Shown here in pieces: positions 28,575 to 37,735 of a stretch of 64,000 bases of DNA. A program made the position numbers and the translations under genes. The DNA lies in NCBI RefSeq assembly GCF_027532185.1, contig NZ_JAPZSV010000002.1, forward strand, positions 62,001 through 126,000, given 5' to 3'. The DNA is from Hylemonella sp. Its GTDB lineage: Bacteria > Pseudomonadota > Gammaproteobacteria > Burkholderiales > Burkholderiaceae_C. The notes under the pieces were generated by a model. The model was not told the DNA's origin. It saw only the letters and a list, made by a program, of their open reading frames with translations, and searched no databases. Each line of letters begins with the position of its first letter. Within the stretch, counting starts at the first letter, position 1.

Positions 28575-30905
28575 TCAGCGCTTGAGCTTGGCGAAGGCAG
28601 AGGCCATGGCCGACTGCGGTGCCGGGTCGTTGTAGCGGCGTGGCTGGGGCTGGCCCCGCCCTGCCCCTTCAAAGCGGTTCTCCCGCGGGGCATCGCGCCG
28701 GCCGGGCGCGGCGTCGAGCTTCATGGTCAGACTGATGCGCTTGCGCGCCACATCCACTTCCAGCACCTTGACCTTGACGATGTCGCCCGTCTTGACCACT
28801 TCGCGGGCGTCGTTGACGAACTTGTTCGCGAGCTGGCTCACGTGGACCAAGCCGTCCTGGTGCACGCCCAGGTCGACGAAGGCGCCGAACTGGGCCACGT
28901 TGCTGACCGTGCCTTCCAGCACCATGCCTTCCTGCAGGTCCTTGATGTCGTCCACGCCCTCGTTGAAGCGCGCCACCTTGAAGTCCGGGCGCGGGTCACG
29001 GCCGGGCTTTTCCAGCTCGCCCAGGATGTCCTTGACGGTGATGACGCCGAACTGCTCGTTGGCAAACAGCTCGGGTTTCAGCGTCTTGAGCATCTCGGCG
29101 CGGCCCATGAGTTCGGCCACGGGCTTGCCGGTCTTCTGCATGATCTGCTCGACCACGGGGTAGGTCTCGGGGTGCACGCCCGTCATGTCCAGCGGGTTGT
29201 CGCCACCGCGGATGCGCAGGAAGCCTGCGCTTTGTTCGAAGGTCTTGGCGCCCAGGCCGGTGACCTTGAGCAGGTCCTGGCGGCTCCTGAAAGCCCCATT
29301 CGCCTCGCGCCAGCGCACCACGGCTTTGGCCACGCTGGACGACAGGCCCGAGACGCGCGAGAGCAGCGGCACACTGGCCGTGTTCAGGTCCACGCCCACG
29401 GAGTTCACGCAGTCTTCGACCACGGCGTCCAGCATGCGGGCCAGCTCGCTCTGGTTCACGTCGTGCTGGTATTGGCCCACGCCGATGGACTTGGGGTCGA
29501 TCTTCACGAGTTCGGCCAGCGGGTCCTGCAGTCGGCGCGCAATGCTGGCCGCGCCACGCAGGCTCACGTCCACATCGGGCATTTCCTGCGACGCGAACTC
29601 GCTGGCGGAATAGACCGAGGCGCCGGCCTCGCTGACCACCACCTTCTCGATCTGCTTGTCCACCTTGGCGGCGAGCTTGATCAGGTCGGCGGCCAGTTTG
29701 TCGGTCTCGCGGCTGGCCGTGCCGTTGCCGATGGCGATCAGGTTCACGCCATGTTTCTCGACCAGACGCGCCAGGGTATGCAGCGAGCCTTCCCAGTCGC
29801 GCTTGGGCTCATGCGGGTAGACCGTGGCCGTGTCCACCAGCTTGCCCGTGGCGTCGACCACGGCCACCTTGACGCCGGTGCGTATGCCTGGGTCCAGGCC
29901 CATGACCACGCGCGGCCCGGCTGGTGCGGCCAGCAGCAGATCGCGCAGGTTGTCGGCAAAGACCTTGATGGCCACCTTCTCGGCCTCCTCGCGCAGACGG
30001 GTGAAGAGATCGCGCTCGGTGGACAGGCTGAGCTTGACGCGCCAGGTCCAGGCCACGCATTTGCGCAGCAGATCGTCCGCCGGGCGCCCCTTGTGGCTCC
30101 AGCCCAGGTGCAGGGCGATCTTGCCTTCGGCGAGCGAGGGCTTGCCCGGCTCGGGCTCCACGGGCAACACCAGCTTGGCGTCCAGGATTTCCAGTGTGCG
30201 GCCGCGGAACACCGCCAGCGCCCGGTGCGAAGGCACGCGGCCGATGGGCTCGTCGTAGTCGAAATAGTCGCGGAACTTGGTCACATCGACGTTGTTCTCG
30301 TCCTTGCCCGCGGCCAGCTTGCTCTGGAACAGACCTTCCTGCCAGAGCCATTCGCGCAGGGACTGCACCAAGGCGGCGTCCTCGGCCCAGCGCTCGGACA
30401 GGATGTCGCGCACGCCATCAAGCACAGCCGCCACGGTGGTGAAGTCGTCGCCGGCCTCGGTTTTCTCTTTCAGTACAAAGGCCTGGGCCTCGATGGCCGG
30501 GTCCAGCGTCGGATCGGCAAAGAGCTTGTCGGCCAGGGGTTCGATGCCGGCCTCTCGTGCGATCTGGCCCTTGGTGCGGCGTTTGGGCTTGTAGGGCAGG
30601 TAGAGGTCTTCAAGTTCCTGCTTGGTCGGCGCCGCGGCAATGGCGGCCTGGAGCTGGGGCGTGAGCTTGCCCTGCTCCTCGATGCTCTTGAGGATGGCGG
30701 CACGACGCTCTTCCAGCTCCCGCAGATAGACCAGTCGGACCTCCAACTCGCGCAACTGGGTATCGTCCAGCCCGCCCGTGACTTCCTTACGGTAGCGGGC
30801 GATGAAGGGGACGGTGGCCCCTCCGTCCAGCAAGGCCACGGCGGCCTCGACCTGCTGTGTTCTGACCCCGATTTCCTGCGCGATCTGCGCGATGATTTTC
30901 TGCAT
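28575..30905 (-). CDS. tex: Tex RNA-binding transcriptional accessory protein
   Basis: The 776-residue protein has the full Tex architecture: the N-terminal helical region (MQKIIAQIAQEIGV), the YqgF-like domain with MGLDPGIRTGVKVAVVDATG, a helix-hairpin-helix pair (VSGLSSSVAKAVVRWR) and the C-terminal S1 domain (GMVLEGTVSNVAQFGAFVDL). It ends in an Arg/Gly-rich tail. Tex binds nucleic acid and influences transcription and virulence in several bacteria. It is divergent from the FeeM-like gene across a 220-base gap. Confidence 0.95.
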   Translation of the reverse strand: MQKIIAQIAQEIGVRTQQVEAAVALLDGGATVPFIARYRKEVTGGLDDTQLRELEVRLVYLRELEERRAAILKSIEEQGKLTPQLQAAIAAAPTKQELEDLYLPYKPKRRTKGQIAREAGIEPLADKLFADPTLDPAIEAQAFVLKEKTEAGDDFTTVAAVLDGVRDILSERWAEDAALVQSLREWLWQEGLFQSKLAAGKDENNVDVTKFRDYFDYDEPIGRVPSHRALAVFRGRTLEILDAKLVLPVEPEPGKPSLAEGKIALHLGWSHKGRPADDLLRKCVAWTWRVKLSLSTERDLFTRLREEAEKVAIKVFADNLRDLLLAAPAGPRVVMGLDPGIRTGVKVAVVDATGKLVDTATVYPHEPKRDWEGSLHTLARLVEKHGVNLIAIGNGTASRETDKLAADLIKLAAKVDKQIEKVVVSEAGASVYSASEFASQEMPDVDVSLRGAASIARRLQDPLAELVKIDPKSIGVGQYQHDVNQSELARMLDAVVEDCVNSVGVDLNTASVPLLSRVSGLSSSVAKAVVRWREANGAFRSRQDLLKVTGLGAKTFEQSAGFLRIRGGDNPLDMTGVHPETYPVVEQIMQKTGKPVAELMGRAEMLKTLKPELFANEQFGVITVKDILGELEKPGRDPRPDFKVARFNEGVDDIKDLQEGMVLEGTVSNVAQFGAFVDLGVHQDGLVHVSQLANKFVNDAREVVKTGDIVKVKVLEVDVARKRISLTMKLDAAPGRRDAPRENRFEGAGRGQPQPRRYNDPAPQSAMASAFAKLKR

Positions 30906-30987
30906 GACTGTCTGACTCGCCGCCGGCCCGGACGCCGGCGCATGGAAACAAAGCCCGCGAGTGTGCCACAGCCCGACTTGAGGCCTG

Positions 30988-31045
30988 TCAGACAAATTCC
31001 TACAGCAGGATCAGGCAAATTCCGACTCAAGTTTTTAACGCTGGC
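30988..31045 (+). promoter_or_regulatory. Tandem repeats and possible sigma-28-like -35 upstream of the FeeM-like gene
   Basis: Two near-identical 13-mers, TCAGACAAATTCC (30988-31000) and TCAGGCAAATTCC (31011-31023), lie 23 bases apart start to start. CTCAAGTTT (31026-31034) follows at once and resembles a flagellar-sigma -35 element, but the matching -10 is poor. These may be regulator sites for the acyltransferase gene or for tex on the other strand. Confidence 0.3.
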
Positions 31046-31125
31046 GGTCAGTATCGACAGCAAGAGTCGGGAGGACGGGCAGAGGGCCCGGCCTGTCGGT
31101 CATATCGTCCATTACAGGTGCAAAC

Positions 31126-31896
31126 ATGAATCTTCAAAGCGTGCCCACATCCGCTCCCGTCATGCCCGGTGAATTCCCTGTCCAAGCCTATGACGATAAC
31201 TTCATGACCGAGGAGCGTCTGCCTTTCACGGTACGTCTGGTTCGCAATGAAGCAGATCTGCGCAAGGCCGTTCAGATCAGGCAACAGGCCTACGCCCGCC
31301 ACATGCCCGAAGTCGCCCAAGGGTTGGGCGCACCCGAGGCTGTAGATACCCAGGATGGCGTGGTGATCTTGCTGGCGGAATCCAAGGTCGACGGCTCGCC
31401 TCTCGGGACAGCCCGCATCCAGACGAACGAGTACGAGGCGCTGGCGCTGGAGAAGTCGATCGCCCTGCCCGAATGGCTGCAGGGGAAGTCCCTGGCCCAT
31501 GTCAGTCGCCTGGGCATCGTCCAGGGACATGCAGGTCGACTGGTCAAGCTGATGCTTTTCAAGGGGTTGTTCAAATACTGGGAACAGAACGGCATCGACT
31601 GGGCTGTTGTGGCGGCCCGTACGCCGCTGGACCGCATGTATCAGCAACTGCTGTTCAAGGATGTCTTCCCGGGCCAAGGCCTTACCCCTCTGGCACACAT
31701 GAACAACGTACCTCATCGGGTCATGGCCTTCGAAGTCGCTACGGCCTATGCGCGTTGGCGCCAAGCAGGCCATCCCTTGACCCAGTTCATCTTCTTCACC
31801 CAGCACCCCGATCTGGATGTCGGAGGTGAGCCCGCGGAGTACGCCCATCCGGCGCACACGCGACACGCGACCGCCGTTCAACCTTACCAAGCCTGA
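31126..31896 (+). CDS. FeeM-like N-acyl amino acid synthase (GNAT fold)
   Basis: The 256-residue protein resembles the FeeM-type long-chain N-acyl amino acid synthases, a GNAT-fold group related to autoinducer synthases. The core runs VRLVRNEADLRKAVQIRQQAYARH, GTARIQTNEY, HVSRLGIVQGH and WAVVAARTPLDRMYQQLLF. These enzymes join a fatty acyl chain from acyl-ACP to an amino acid; the acceptor here is unknown. A strong terminator follows, then a GGDEF/EAL gene, so its product may be connected with signalling. Confidence is moderate because only the fold motifs were read. Confidence 0.65.
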   Translation: MNLQSVPTSAPVMPGEFPVQAYDDNFMTEERLPFTVRLVRNEADLRKAVQIRQQAYARHMPEVAQGLGAPEAVDTQDGVVILLAESKVDGSPLGTARIQTNEYEALALEKSIALPEWLQGKSLAHVSRLGIVQGHAGRLVKLMLFKGLFKYWEQNGIDWAVVAARTPLDRMYQQLLFKDVFPGQGLTPLAHMNNVPHRVMAFEVATAYARWRQAGHPLTQFIFFTQHPDLDVGGEPAEYAHPAHTRHATAVQPYQA

Positions 31897-31920
31897 TCCC
31901 CGGGCCTCGGCGCATTCTGC

Positions 31921-31963
31921 AGCCACCCCGCCACAGAGTGGTGGGGTGGCTGGTATCTTTTCT
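31921..31963 (+). terminator. Rho-independent terminator after the FeeM-like gene
   Basis: A 14-bp stem, AGCCACCCCGCCAC (31921-31934) with its complement at 31938-31951, closes an AGA loop with one G-T pair. It is followed by GGTATCTTTTCT. It ends 25 bases after the acyltransferase stop and should separate that gene from the GGDEF/EAL gene. Confidence 0.8.
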
Positions 31964-32088
31964 GTAGCAAATTCGGCGCATTAGCGCTCAAACCTCCTCC
32001 AGTGGCGTTATGCTATCTCCCTACTTGGGGACGTAGCGACGAGAAATGGCCATGCTCCTTTTGCAGTAGAAAGGGTGGGAGGCGTCTG

Positions 32089-35000
32089 ATGTGGAATGCG
32101 GCGGCAGAGCATGTACTGGCCTGGAACAGATCGCTGTCCGGGTTGGTTCAGCACGTTCTCGACCGCCTTTTCCTCTATGTGTCGATCTACCTGGTCCCCA
32201 TTGGACTGGCCCTGCTCTCCATCTTTGCGCTGGTCTTCTGGGAGAACGTCTATGACGCCAGCCCGGAGCAGCAGATGGAGCTGCGTGTCCATGTTGAAAA
32301 CGGTACTGAGCTCACGCCGGATCAGGCCAAGCGGGCGCTGATCCAGTCAAGCCCTGTCCTCCAGCACGAAACCAAACTGTCCGAGGTTCCCCTGTGGTTC
32401 GGTCTTGCGCTAGATGAACGCAGCGCCGTACCTCAGTATGTTGAGTTGCCCTCTCGTCATGTCGTCAGCATGAAGTGCTGGGACGGGGCGACCGGACAAG
32501 TCCTTGGCGGAACGGGTGAGGGAGGGACCGCGGGCGCTCTGCACAAGGCCAAAGCCGGGTATGCGTTGAGAATTGAACGGCCTGGACAGGCGCTGGTCTG
32601 TCGGGCTCAGTTCCAGGGGCCTGCCAAGCTCACGGCCTTTCAGTGGTCGGAGCAGGCACTCGATGTTTCGGAGCGTGACTTTCAGCGCAAATCGGGCCTG
32701 CTTGATGGTGGCATGCTGGTTTTGGCCACCTTTGTGCTGATCACTGCGCTGATCAACCGGCAGAGCCTCTACATCATCTTCGCGGCTTGGCTTTTCGTCA
32801 CCCTGCGCATCAGCACCACTTCGGCAGGATGGGATACCCAGTGGCTCAACCATGCTTTTCCCGAGGATTGGCTAGCCCAGAGCAGGTCCATCGCCCGAGG
32901 ACTGTGGGCCATCCTGACAGTCACGCTCTACAAAGCCCTGTTGCGCGAAGAGCTCAAGCAGGTGCGATCGGCCTTCCTCGTACACATCGCGCAGTGGCTC
33001 TGTCTGGCCTTGTTGCTGGCCGCTTTTGCGCTGCCCCGAGACCAGTTTCTGAAAGTGATGTGGTTGTTGGGCACCGGAGCCCTTGCACTTTTGCTGATGA
33101 CGCTGGTGGACATCGTCTCGCGCACGAGGTCGCCGGTAGCGCTCTGGTATGCCGCGGCCCTGACCGTGACCCTGGTCTCGGGGCTGTCGGAAATTTTTGC
33201 CGCAGCCTTCAACCTGCGGCATTTCGTCAGCGTTCTGAACACTGTCACGGCAGCCTTGGCTTCGGCCCTCCTGGCCTCATTGGCCATCGCGGCCCAGATG
33301 AGACAGGAGCATCGCGCACGCCTGGCCGCCCAGGCCCAGCTCCAGCACACCTACGACACCGTCCCCATCGGCATGTTCACGCTGGACCTGCAGGGGCGCT
33401 TCACCAGCATCAACCCGGCGTTGCGCCGCATGCTCGGGCCGCGGGCCTTCAAAAGCGCGCACAACACCTGGCAGCAGTACTTCGGGGCCGACATCTGGCA
33501 TCAGCTGCTGGACCTGGTGCAGAACCGCCAGGACGGCGAGCTCGAGATCCGCAGCCAGATGGACATCACGGGCTACGAGGCGCCGCGGCGCTATCTGGTC
33601 AAGGCCGCCCTCGCGGGCGACAAGATCGAGGGCTCTCTGCAGGACGTGACCGAGAAATCCATGGCGGCCGAGGAGCTCAACTTCCTGGCCGACAACGACG
33701 CGCTGACCAAGGTGCTCAACCGGCGCGGGGTCGAGAAAGCCTTCTACGAGGCCGTGGCCGCCGTGGACGAGGCCCACCCCCTGGCCCTGGCCTATCTGGA
33801 CCTGGACCGCTTCAAGCTCATCAACGACCTCTATGGCCACAACGCGGGCGACGAGGTGCTGCGCCAGGTCTGCCACCGCGTCAACGTGCTGCTGGCGGCG
33901 CACATGAAGCTCGGCCGAGTCGGTGGCGACGAGTTCGTCATCCTGCTGCCCGACACGCGCATGCCGCTGGCCACGGTGATTGCGCGCGGCATTATCGAGA
34001 ACATCGACGAGAAGCCCTTCCGCGTTGGCGAAAAGGCCTTCTATGTGCGTGGCTCCATCGGCCTGATCGAGGTCAGCCCGGGCACGCAGTTCAAGGAGGT
34101 GCTGTCCACCTCCGACCGCGCCTGCCGCGAGGCCAAGAGCGGTCAGCACCGCGGCCTTGTGGTCTACGAGCAGGGCTCACCGGCCTTCAAGGAGCATCAG
34201 GCCGAGCTGCGCCTGATCGGCGAACTGTCGGCCAGCGACAGCATCGATGGCCTGTTCCTGGAGATGCAGCCCATCATGTCGCTCACGCGCCCGAGCGACG
34301 CGATGAACTTCGAGGTGCTGCTGCGCATGCGGGATGCGGCCGGGGAGTTGCTACCGGTCAACCGGGTGATTGCCGCGGCCGAAGACAGCGGGCGTATGAG
34401 TCGCATTGACCACTGGGTGCTGACCACCACCCTGGCCTGGCTGGACCAGCACCGTGACAAGCTGCAGCGCACCCAGTTCGTCTGCATCAACCTCAGCGGC
34501 GCTTCGCTCAACGACGAGGAATTCATGCAGGAAGTCTTCGGCATCCTGCGCCGCAACAGCCATGTGTCGAGCTTCCTGACCATCGAGATCACCGAGAGCG
34601 TGGCCCTGCACGATCTCAAGAACACGCGCCGTTTCATCGACAAGGTGCGTGGCTACGGCGCGCGCGTGGCGCTGGACGACTTCGGGGCCGGTTACACCTC
34701 CTTCTCCTACCTCAAGGAGCTGCCCGCGGACCTGCTCAAGATCGACGGCAGCTTCGTCGTCAACATGAACCAGCACCCGGCCAATGTGTCCATCGTCGAG
34801 GCCATCGTCAATCTGGCCCGCAACCTGGGCATGAAGACCATTGCCGAATGGGCCGAGGACTCGGCCACGGTGCAGGCCCTGGCCGAAATCGGGGTCGACT
34901 ATGTCCAGGGTTATGCCGTGGCCCGCCCCATGGCGCCCGAGAAGCTGCTCGAGGTGCCTTCGGCCGCCGGCTTCATCAAGGACGTGGACCTCATCCAGTT

Positions 35001-35091
35001 CGTGGACGCGCTGGACCGGCAGAACAATCCGCTGGCCCAGCTCGATCTGCTGATGGACGGCGACAAGCCCGCCCCGCCCAAGATCCACTGA
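32089..35091 (+). CDS. Membrane-bound diguanylate cyclase/phosphodiesterase with 7TM-like sensor, PAS, GGDEF and EAL domains
   Basis: The 1000-residue protein starts with a membrane helix (about 20-45) and a periplasmic domain of about 150 residues. A block of seven or so membrane helices (about 205-410) resembles a 7TMR-DISM sensor. A PAS domain begins near 417. The GGDEF motif is intact (residues 612-616), but the inhibitory RxxD five residues before it is absent (AAHM instead). The EAL motif reads EVL (from residue 742), a common variant that keeps the catalytic Glu; NLSG, EITES, DDFGAGYTS and the later Glu are all present, so both activities are possible. The start at 32089 has GGGAGG six bases upstream. 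Confidence 0.9.
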   Translation: MWNAAAEHVLAWNRSLSGLVQHVLDRLFLYVSIYLVPIGLALLSIFALVFWENVYDASPEQQMELRVHVENGTELTPDQAKRALIQSSPVLQHETKLSEVPLWFGLALDERSAVPQYVELPSRHVVSMKCWDGATGQVLGGTGEGGTAGALHKAKAGYALRIERPGQALVCRAQFQGPAKLTAFQWSEQALDVSERDFQRKSGLLDGGMLVLATFVLITALINRQSLYIIFAAWLFVTLRISTTSAGWDTQWLNHAFPEDWLAQSRSIARGLWAILTVTLYKALLREELKQVRSAFLVHIAQWLCLALLLAAFALPRDQFLKVMWLLGTGALALLLMTLVDIVSRTRSPVALWYAAALTVTLVSGLSEIFAAAFNLRHFVSVLNTVTAALASALLASLAIAAQMRQEHRARLAAQAQLQHTYDTVPIGMFTLDLQGRFTSINPALRRMLGPRAFKSAHNTWQQYFGADIWHQLLDLVQNRQDGELEIRSQMDITGYEAPRRYLVKAALAGDKIEGSLQDVTEKSMAAEELNFLADNDALTKVLNRRGVEKAFYEAVAAVDEAHPLALAYLDLDRFKLINDLYGHNAGDEVLRQVCHRVNVLLAAHMKLGRVGGDEFVILLPDTRMPLATVIARGIIENIDEKPFRVGEKAFYVRGSIGLIEVSPGTQFKEVLSTSDRACREAKSGQHRGLVVYEQGSPAFKEHQAELRLIGELSASDSIDGLFLEMQPIMSLTRPSDAMNFEVLLRMRDAAGELLPVNRVIAAAEDSGRMSRIDHWVLTTTLAWLDQHRDKLQRTQFVCINLSGASLNDEEFMQEVFGILRRNSHVSSFLTIEITESVALHDLKNTRRFIDKVRGYGARVALDDFGAGYTSFSYLKELPADLLKIDGSFVVNMNQHPANVSIVEAIVNLARNLGMKTIAEWAEDSATVQALAEIGVDYVQGYAVARPMAPEKLLEVPSAAGFIKDVDLIQFVDALDRQNNPLAQLDLLMDGDKPAPPKIH

Positions 35092-35108
35092 CCCGTCGGG
35101 CTCAGTCT

Positions 35109-36017
35109 TCAGCCGGCCGCGCGCAGCGCCTTGCGCAGCTCCTGGCCCAGCTCAGGCTTGTGCGCAAAGGGATCGGTGGGGTTGCGTGCGAGCATCACGT
35201 CTTCCAGCCGCGTCTGCACCGAGGCAATGGCCTTGGGGTGGCTGTAGATGTAGAACTGCCCGGCCGCCACAGCGTCAAAGACCAGCTGCGCCACCTCGGC
35301 CGCCGTCACCTTGCCCGAACTCACGGCCTTGTCGGTCATGGCCTGGCCGATGAGCTGGCTGCGCGTGGGTTTGGCCGCGGCCAGCTCACCCGGCCGGTTG
35401 CGCTCGCTGTGCTGGATGCCCGTGGGCACGAAAAAGGGGCAGAGTACCGAGGCACTGACCTGGTCCGTCACCAGACTCAGGTCCTGGTACAGCGTCTCGC
35501 TGAGCGAGACCACGGCGTGCTTGCTGACGTTGTAGACGCCCATGTTCGGCGGGTTCAGCAGCCCGGCCATGCTGGCCGTGTTGACGATGTGGCCGCGCCA
35601 GGCCGGGTCTTTCCTCGCGGCCTCCAGCATCATTGGGGTGAACAGGCGCACGCCGTGGATCACCCCCCACAGGTTCACGCCCAGCACCCAGCGCCAGTCC
35701 TGCACGGTGTTTTCCCAGATCAGGCCACCGGCACCCACGCCGGCATTGTTGAAGACGAAATGCGGTGCGCCGAAATGGCCATGCACGCGCTGGGCCAGGT
35801 GTTCCATCTGCGCCGCGTCGGAGACGTCCACCTGCTGGGCAAGCACCTCGGCGCCGGCCGCCCTGAGCTCGGCGGCCGCCTTGTCGAGTGCGTCCTGCTG
35901 CACGTCGGCCAGCACCAGGTTCATGCCCAGGCGCGCGCCGATGCGCGCACATTCGAGCCCGAAACCCGAGCCCGCGCCGGTCAGCACGGCGGTCTTGCCC
36001 TTGAAATCCTTGATCAT
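35109..36017 (-). CDS. Short-chain dehydrogenase/reductase
   Basis: The 302-residue SDR has the NAD(P) motif TGAGSGFG, NNAGVG, catalytic Ser in NTASMAG and YNVSK. Its role is probably oxidation or reduction of a hydroxyacyl or alcohol substrate in lipid metabolism. It is the last gene of a long minus-strand run of acyl-CoA genes and follows the AidB-like dehydrogenase by 29 bases. Confidence 0.88.
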   Translation of the reverse strand: MIKDFKGKTAVLTGAGSGFGLECARIGARLGMNLVLADVQQDALDKAAAELRAAGAEVLAQQVDVSDAAQMEHLAQRVHGHFGAPHFVFNNAGVGAGGLIWENTVQDWRWVLGVNLWGVIHGVRLFTPMMLEAARKDPAWRGHIVNTASMAGLLNPPNMGVYNVSKHAVVSLSETLYQDLSLVTDQVSASVLCPFFVPTGIQHSERNRPGELAAAKPTRSQLIGQAMTDKAVSSGKVTAAEVAQLVFDAVAAGQFYIYSHPKAIASVQTRLEDVMLARNPTDPFAHKPELGQELRKALRAAG

Positions 36018-36046
36018 CGTGTCGTCCTCTTGCTGTCGTTATGAAT

Positions 36047-37708
36047 TCAGTGGGGCAGCGCGCGCTGCAGGATGGCGGCGAAATCGCAGCCACGGCCCAG
36101 GCTGCCGTAGGTCTGGCCCCAGTCCCCGCCCAGGCGTGAATCGCAGAAGGCCGCGAACACCGCGGCCGGCGCACTCTGGGCCAGCAGCGCGGCCTGTACG
36201 GCCAGGGCTACGTCCTGCGCCAGTCGGCGCGCTTCGGTCTCGCTGGCCATGGCCTCCACGCGCAGCGGCAGGCTGCGTGCAAGACGATCCAGCGCCGCAT
36301 GCTGGCCACGGGCGGGTGCCAGTTCATGGTCCAGCGCTGCAGCGACATCCCCCTTGCGCAGCGCACGCAGCAGATCGAGGGCCATGATGTTGCCCGCGCC
36401 CTCCCAGATGGAGTTGACCGGCATCTCGCGGTAGATGCGTGCCATCACGCCCTCGCCGCCCTCCTCCACATAGCCGTTGCCGCCCAGGCATTCCATGGCC
36501 TCCTGGGCAAAGCCGGCACCGCGCTTGCAGATCCAGAACTTGGCCACGGGCGTGAGCAGGCGCGCCATGAGCTGCTCGTGCGCGTCGCCTGCGCGGTCGA
36601 AGGCACGCGCCACGCGGATGGACAGGGCCGTGGCGGCCTCGCTCTCCAGCGCCAGATCGGCCAGCACATTGCGCATGAGCTCCTGCTCAATCAGGGGCTT
36701 GCCGAAGGCCAGGCGCTGGCGTGTGTGGTTCAGTGCCAGCGCCAGGGCCTGGCGCATCAGGCCGCTGCTGCCGAGGGCGCAGTCGAGCCGCGTCATGGTG
36801 CCCATCTCGAGGATCTGCGGCACACCCCGCCCCTCCTCACCCACGAGCCAGGCCGCGGCCTGCACGAATTCCACCTCGGAGCTCGCATTGGCCTTGTTGC
36901 CCAGCTTGTCCTTGAGCCGCTGGATGTAGAGCGCGTTGAGCGTGCCGTCGGGCATCACGCGCGGCAGGAAGAAGCAGCTCAGCCCAGCCGGTGCCTGGGC
37001 CAGCACGAGAAAAGCGTCACACATGGGGGCCGAGAAGAACCACTTGTGCCCGGTGAGGCGGTAACGCGCCCCCCAGGCGTCGTTGCCGTCGGCCTGGGCC
37101 TGCGTCGTGTTCGCGCGCACGTCCGAGCCCCCCTGCTTCTCCGTCATGCCCATGCCCATGGTCACGCCGGCCTTGTCGCGCCAGGGCTTGAGCACGGGGT
37201 CGTAGTCGCGGCTCGTGAGCTTGGGGCCCCAGTCGGCATAGACGGCCGTGTTACGGCGCAGGGCCGGGGTGGCTGCATAGCTCATGGAGATCGGGCACAG
37301 CATGGAAGGCTCGAGCTCGGTGAACAGCATGAAGCCCGCGGCGCGCTGCACGTGCGGCGACACGCCGGTGCCGAGCGTGGGGGCCACAGACTCGGCCCAG
37401 GGTGTGCCGTGCAGGCCCGCGCCCACAGCTGCGGCCATGAGCACGTGGTAGCTCGGGTGGAATTCCACCTGGTCGATGCGCCGGCCCTGGCGGTCGTGGC
37501 TGTGCAGCTGGGGCGTGTGCACATTGGCCAGACGCGCATGGTTCTGCATCTCGGCCGTGCCCAGCGCGACCCCCAGCTGCTGGAGTGCGGCGGTGTCGAG
37601 CTGCGGCGCGTTGAAGCGCAGCGCGTCCTGCAGCGGCCGGTTGGTCTCGTAGAGGTTGTAGTCGACCAGCGGCGCGGGCTGGTTGAAGACCTCATGCGTG
37701 GTGTTCAT
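36047..37708 (-). CDS. AidB-like acyl-CoA dehydrogenase
   Basis: The 553-residue flavoprotein has the AidB-like N-terminal extension (NQPAPLVDYNLYETNRPLQ) and acyl-CoA dehydrogenase domains with MTEKQGGSDVRANTT, KWFFSAPMCDAFLVLAQ and CLGGNGYVEEGG. AidB homologues are often isovaleryl-CoA dehydrogenase-like in activity but are also linked to DNA-damage protection. In an acyl-CoA operon a metabolic role is more likely. It follows the MDR gene by 27 bases. Confidence 0.87.
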   Translation of the reverse strand: MNTTHEVFNQPAPLVDYNLYETNRPLQDALRFNAPQLDTAALQQLGVALGTAEMQNHARLANVHTPQLHSHDRQGRRIDQVEFHPSYHVLMAAAVGAGLHGTPWAESVAPTLGTGVSPHVQRAAGFMLFTELEPSMLCPISMSYAATPALRRNTAVYADWGPKLTSRDYDPVLKPWRDKAGVTMGMGMTEKQGGSDVRANTTQAQADGNDAWGARYRLTGHKWFFSAPMCDAFLVLAQAPAGLSCFFLPRVMPDGTLNALYIQRLKDKLGNKANASSEVEFVQAAAWLVGEEGRGVPQILEMGTMTRLDCALGSSGLMRQALALALNHTRQRLAFGKPLIEQELMRNVLADLALESEAATALSIRVARAFDRAGDAHEQLMARLLTPVAKFWICKRGAGFAQEAMECLGGNGYVEEGGEGVMARIYREMPVNSIWEGAGNIMALDLLRALRKGDVAAALDHELAPARGQHAALDRLARSLPLRVEAMASETEARRLAQDVALAVQAALLAQSAPAAVFAAFCDSRLGGDWGQTYGSLGRGCDFAAILQRALPH

Positions 37709-37735
37709 GGGATCTTCCTCGCCACGCCGCAGGCC

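Noticed and set aside
31026-31053. Flagellar sigma (sigma-28) promoter for the FeeM-like gene
   Set aside because: The -35-like CTCAAGTTT is good, but at the correct spacing the -10 matches at only about three of eight positions.
28158-31172. Long plus-strand open frame opposite tex
   Set aside because: Tex is fully supported on the other strand with all its domains; this frame has repetitive low-complexity translation and no motif.
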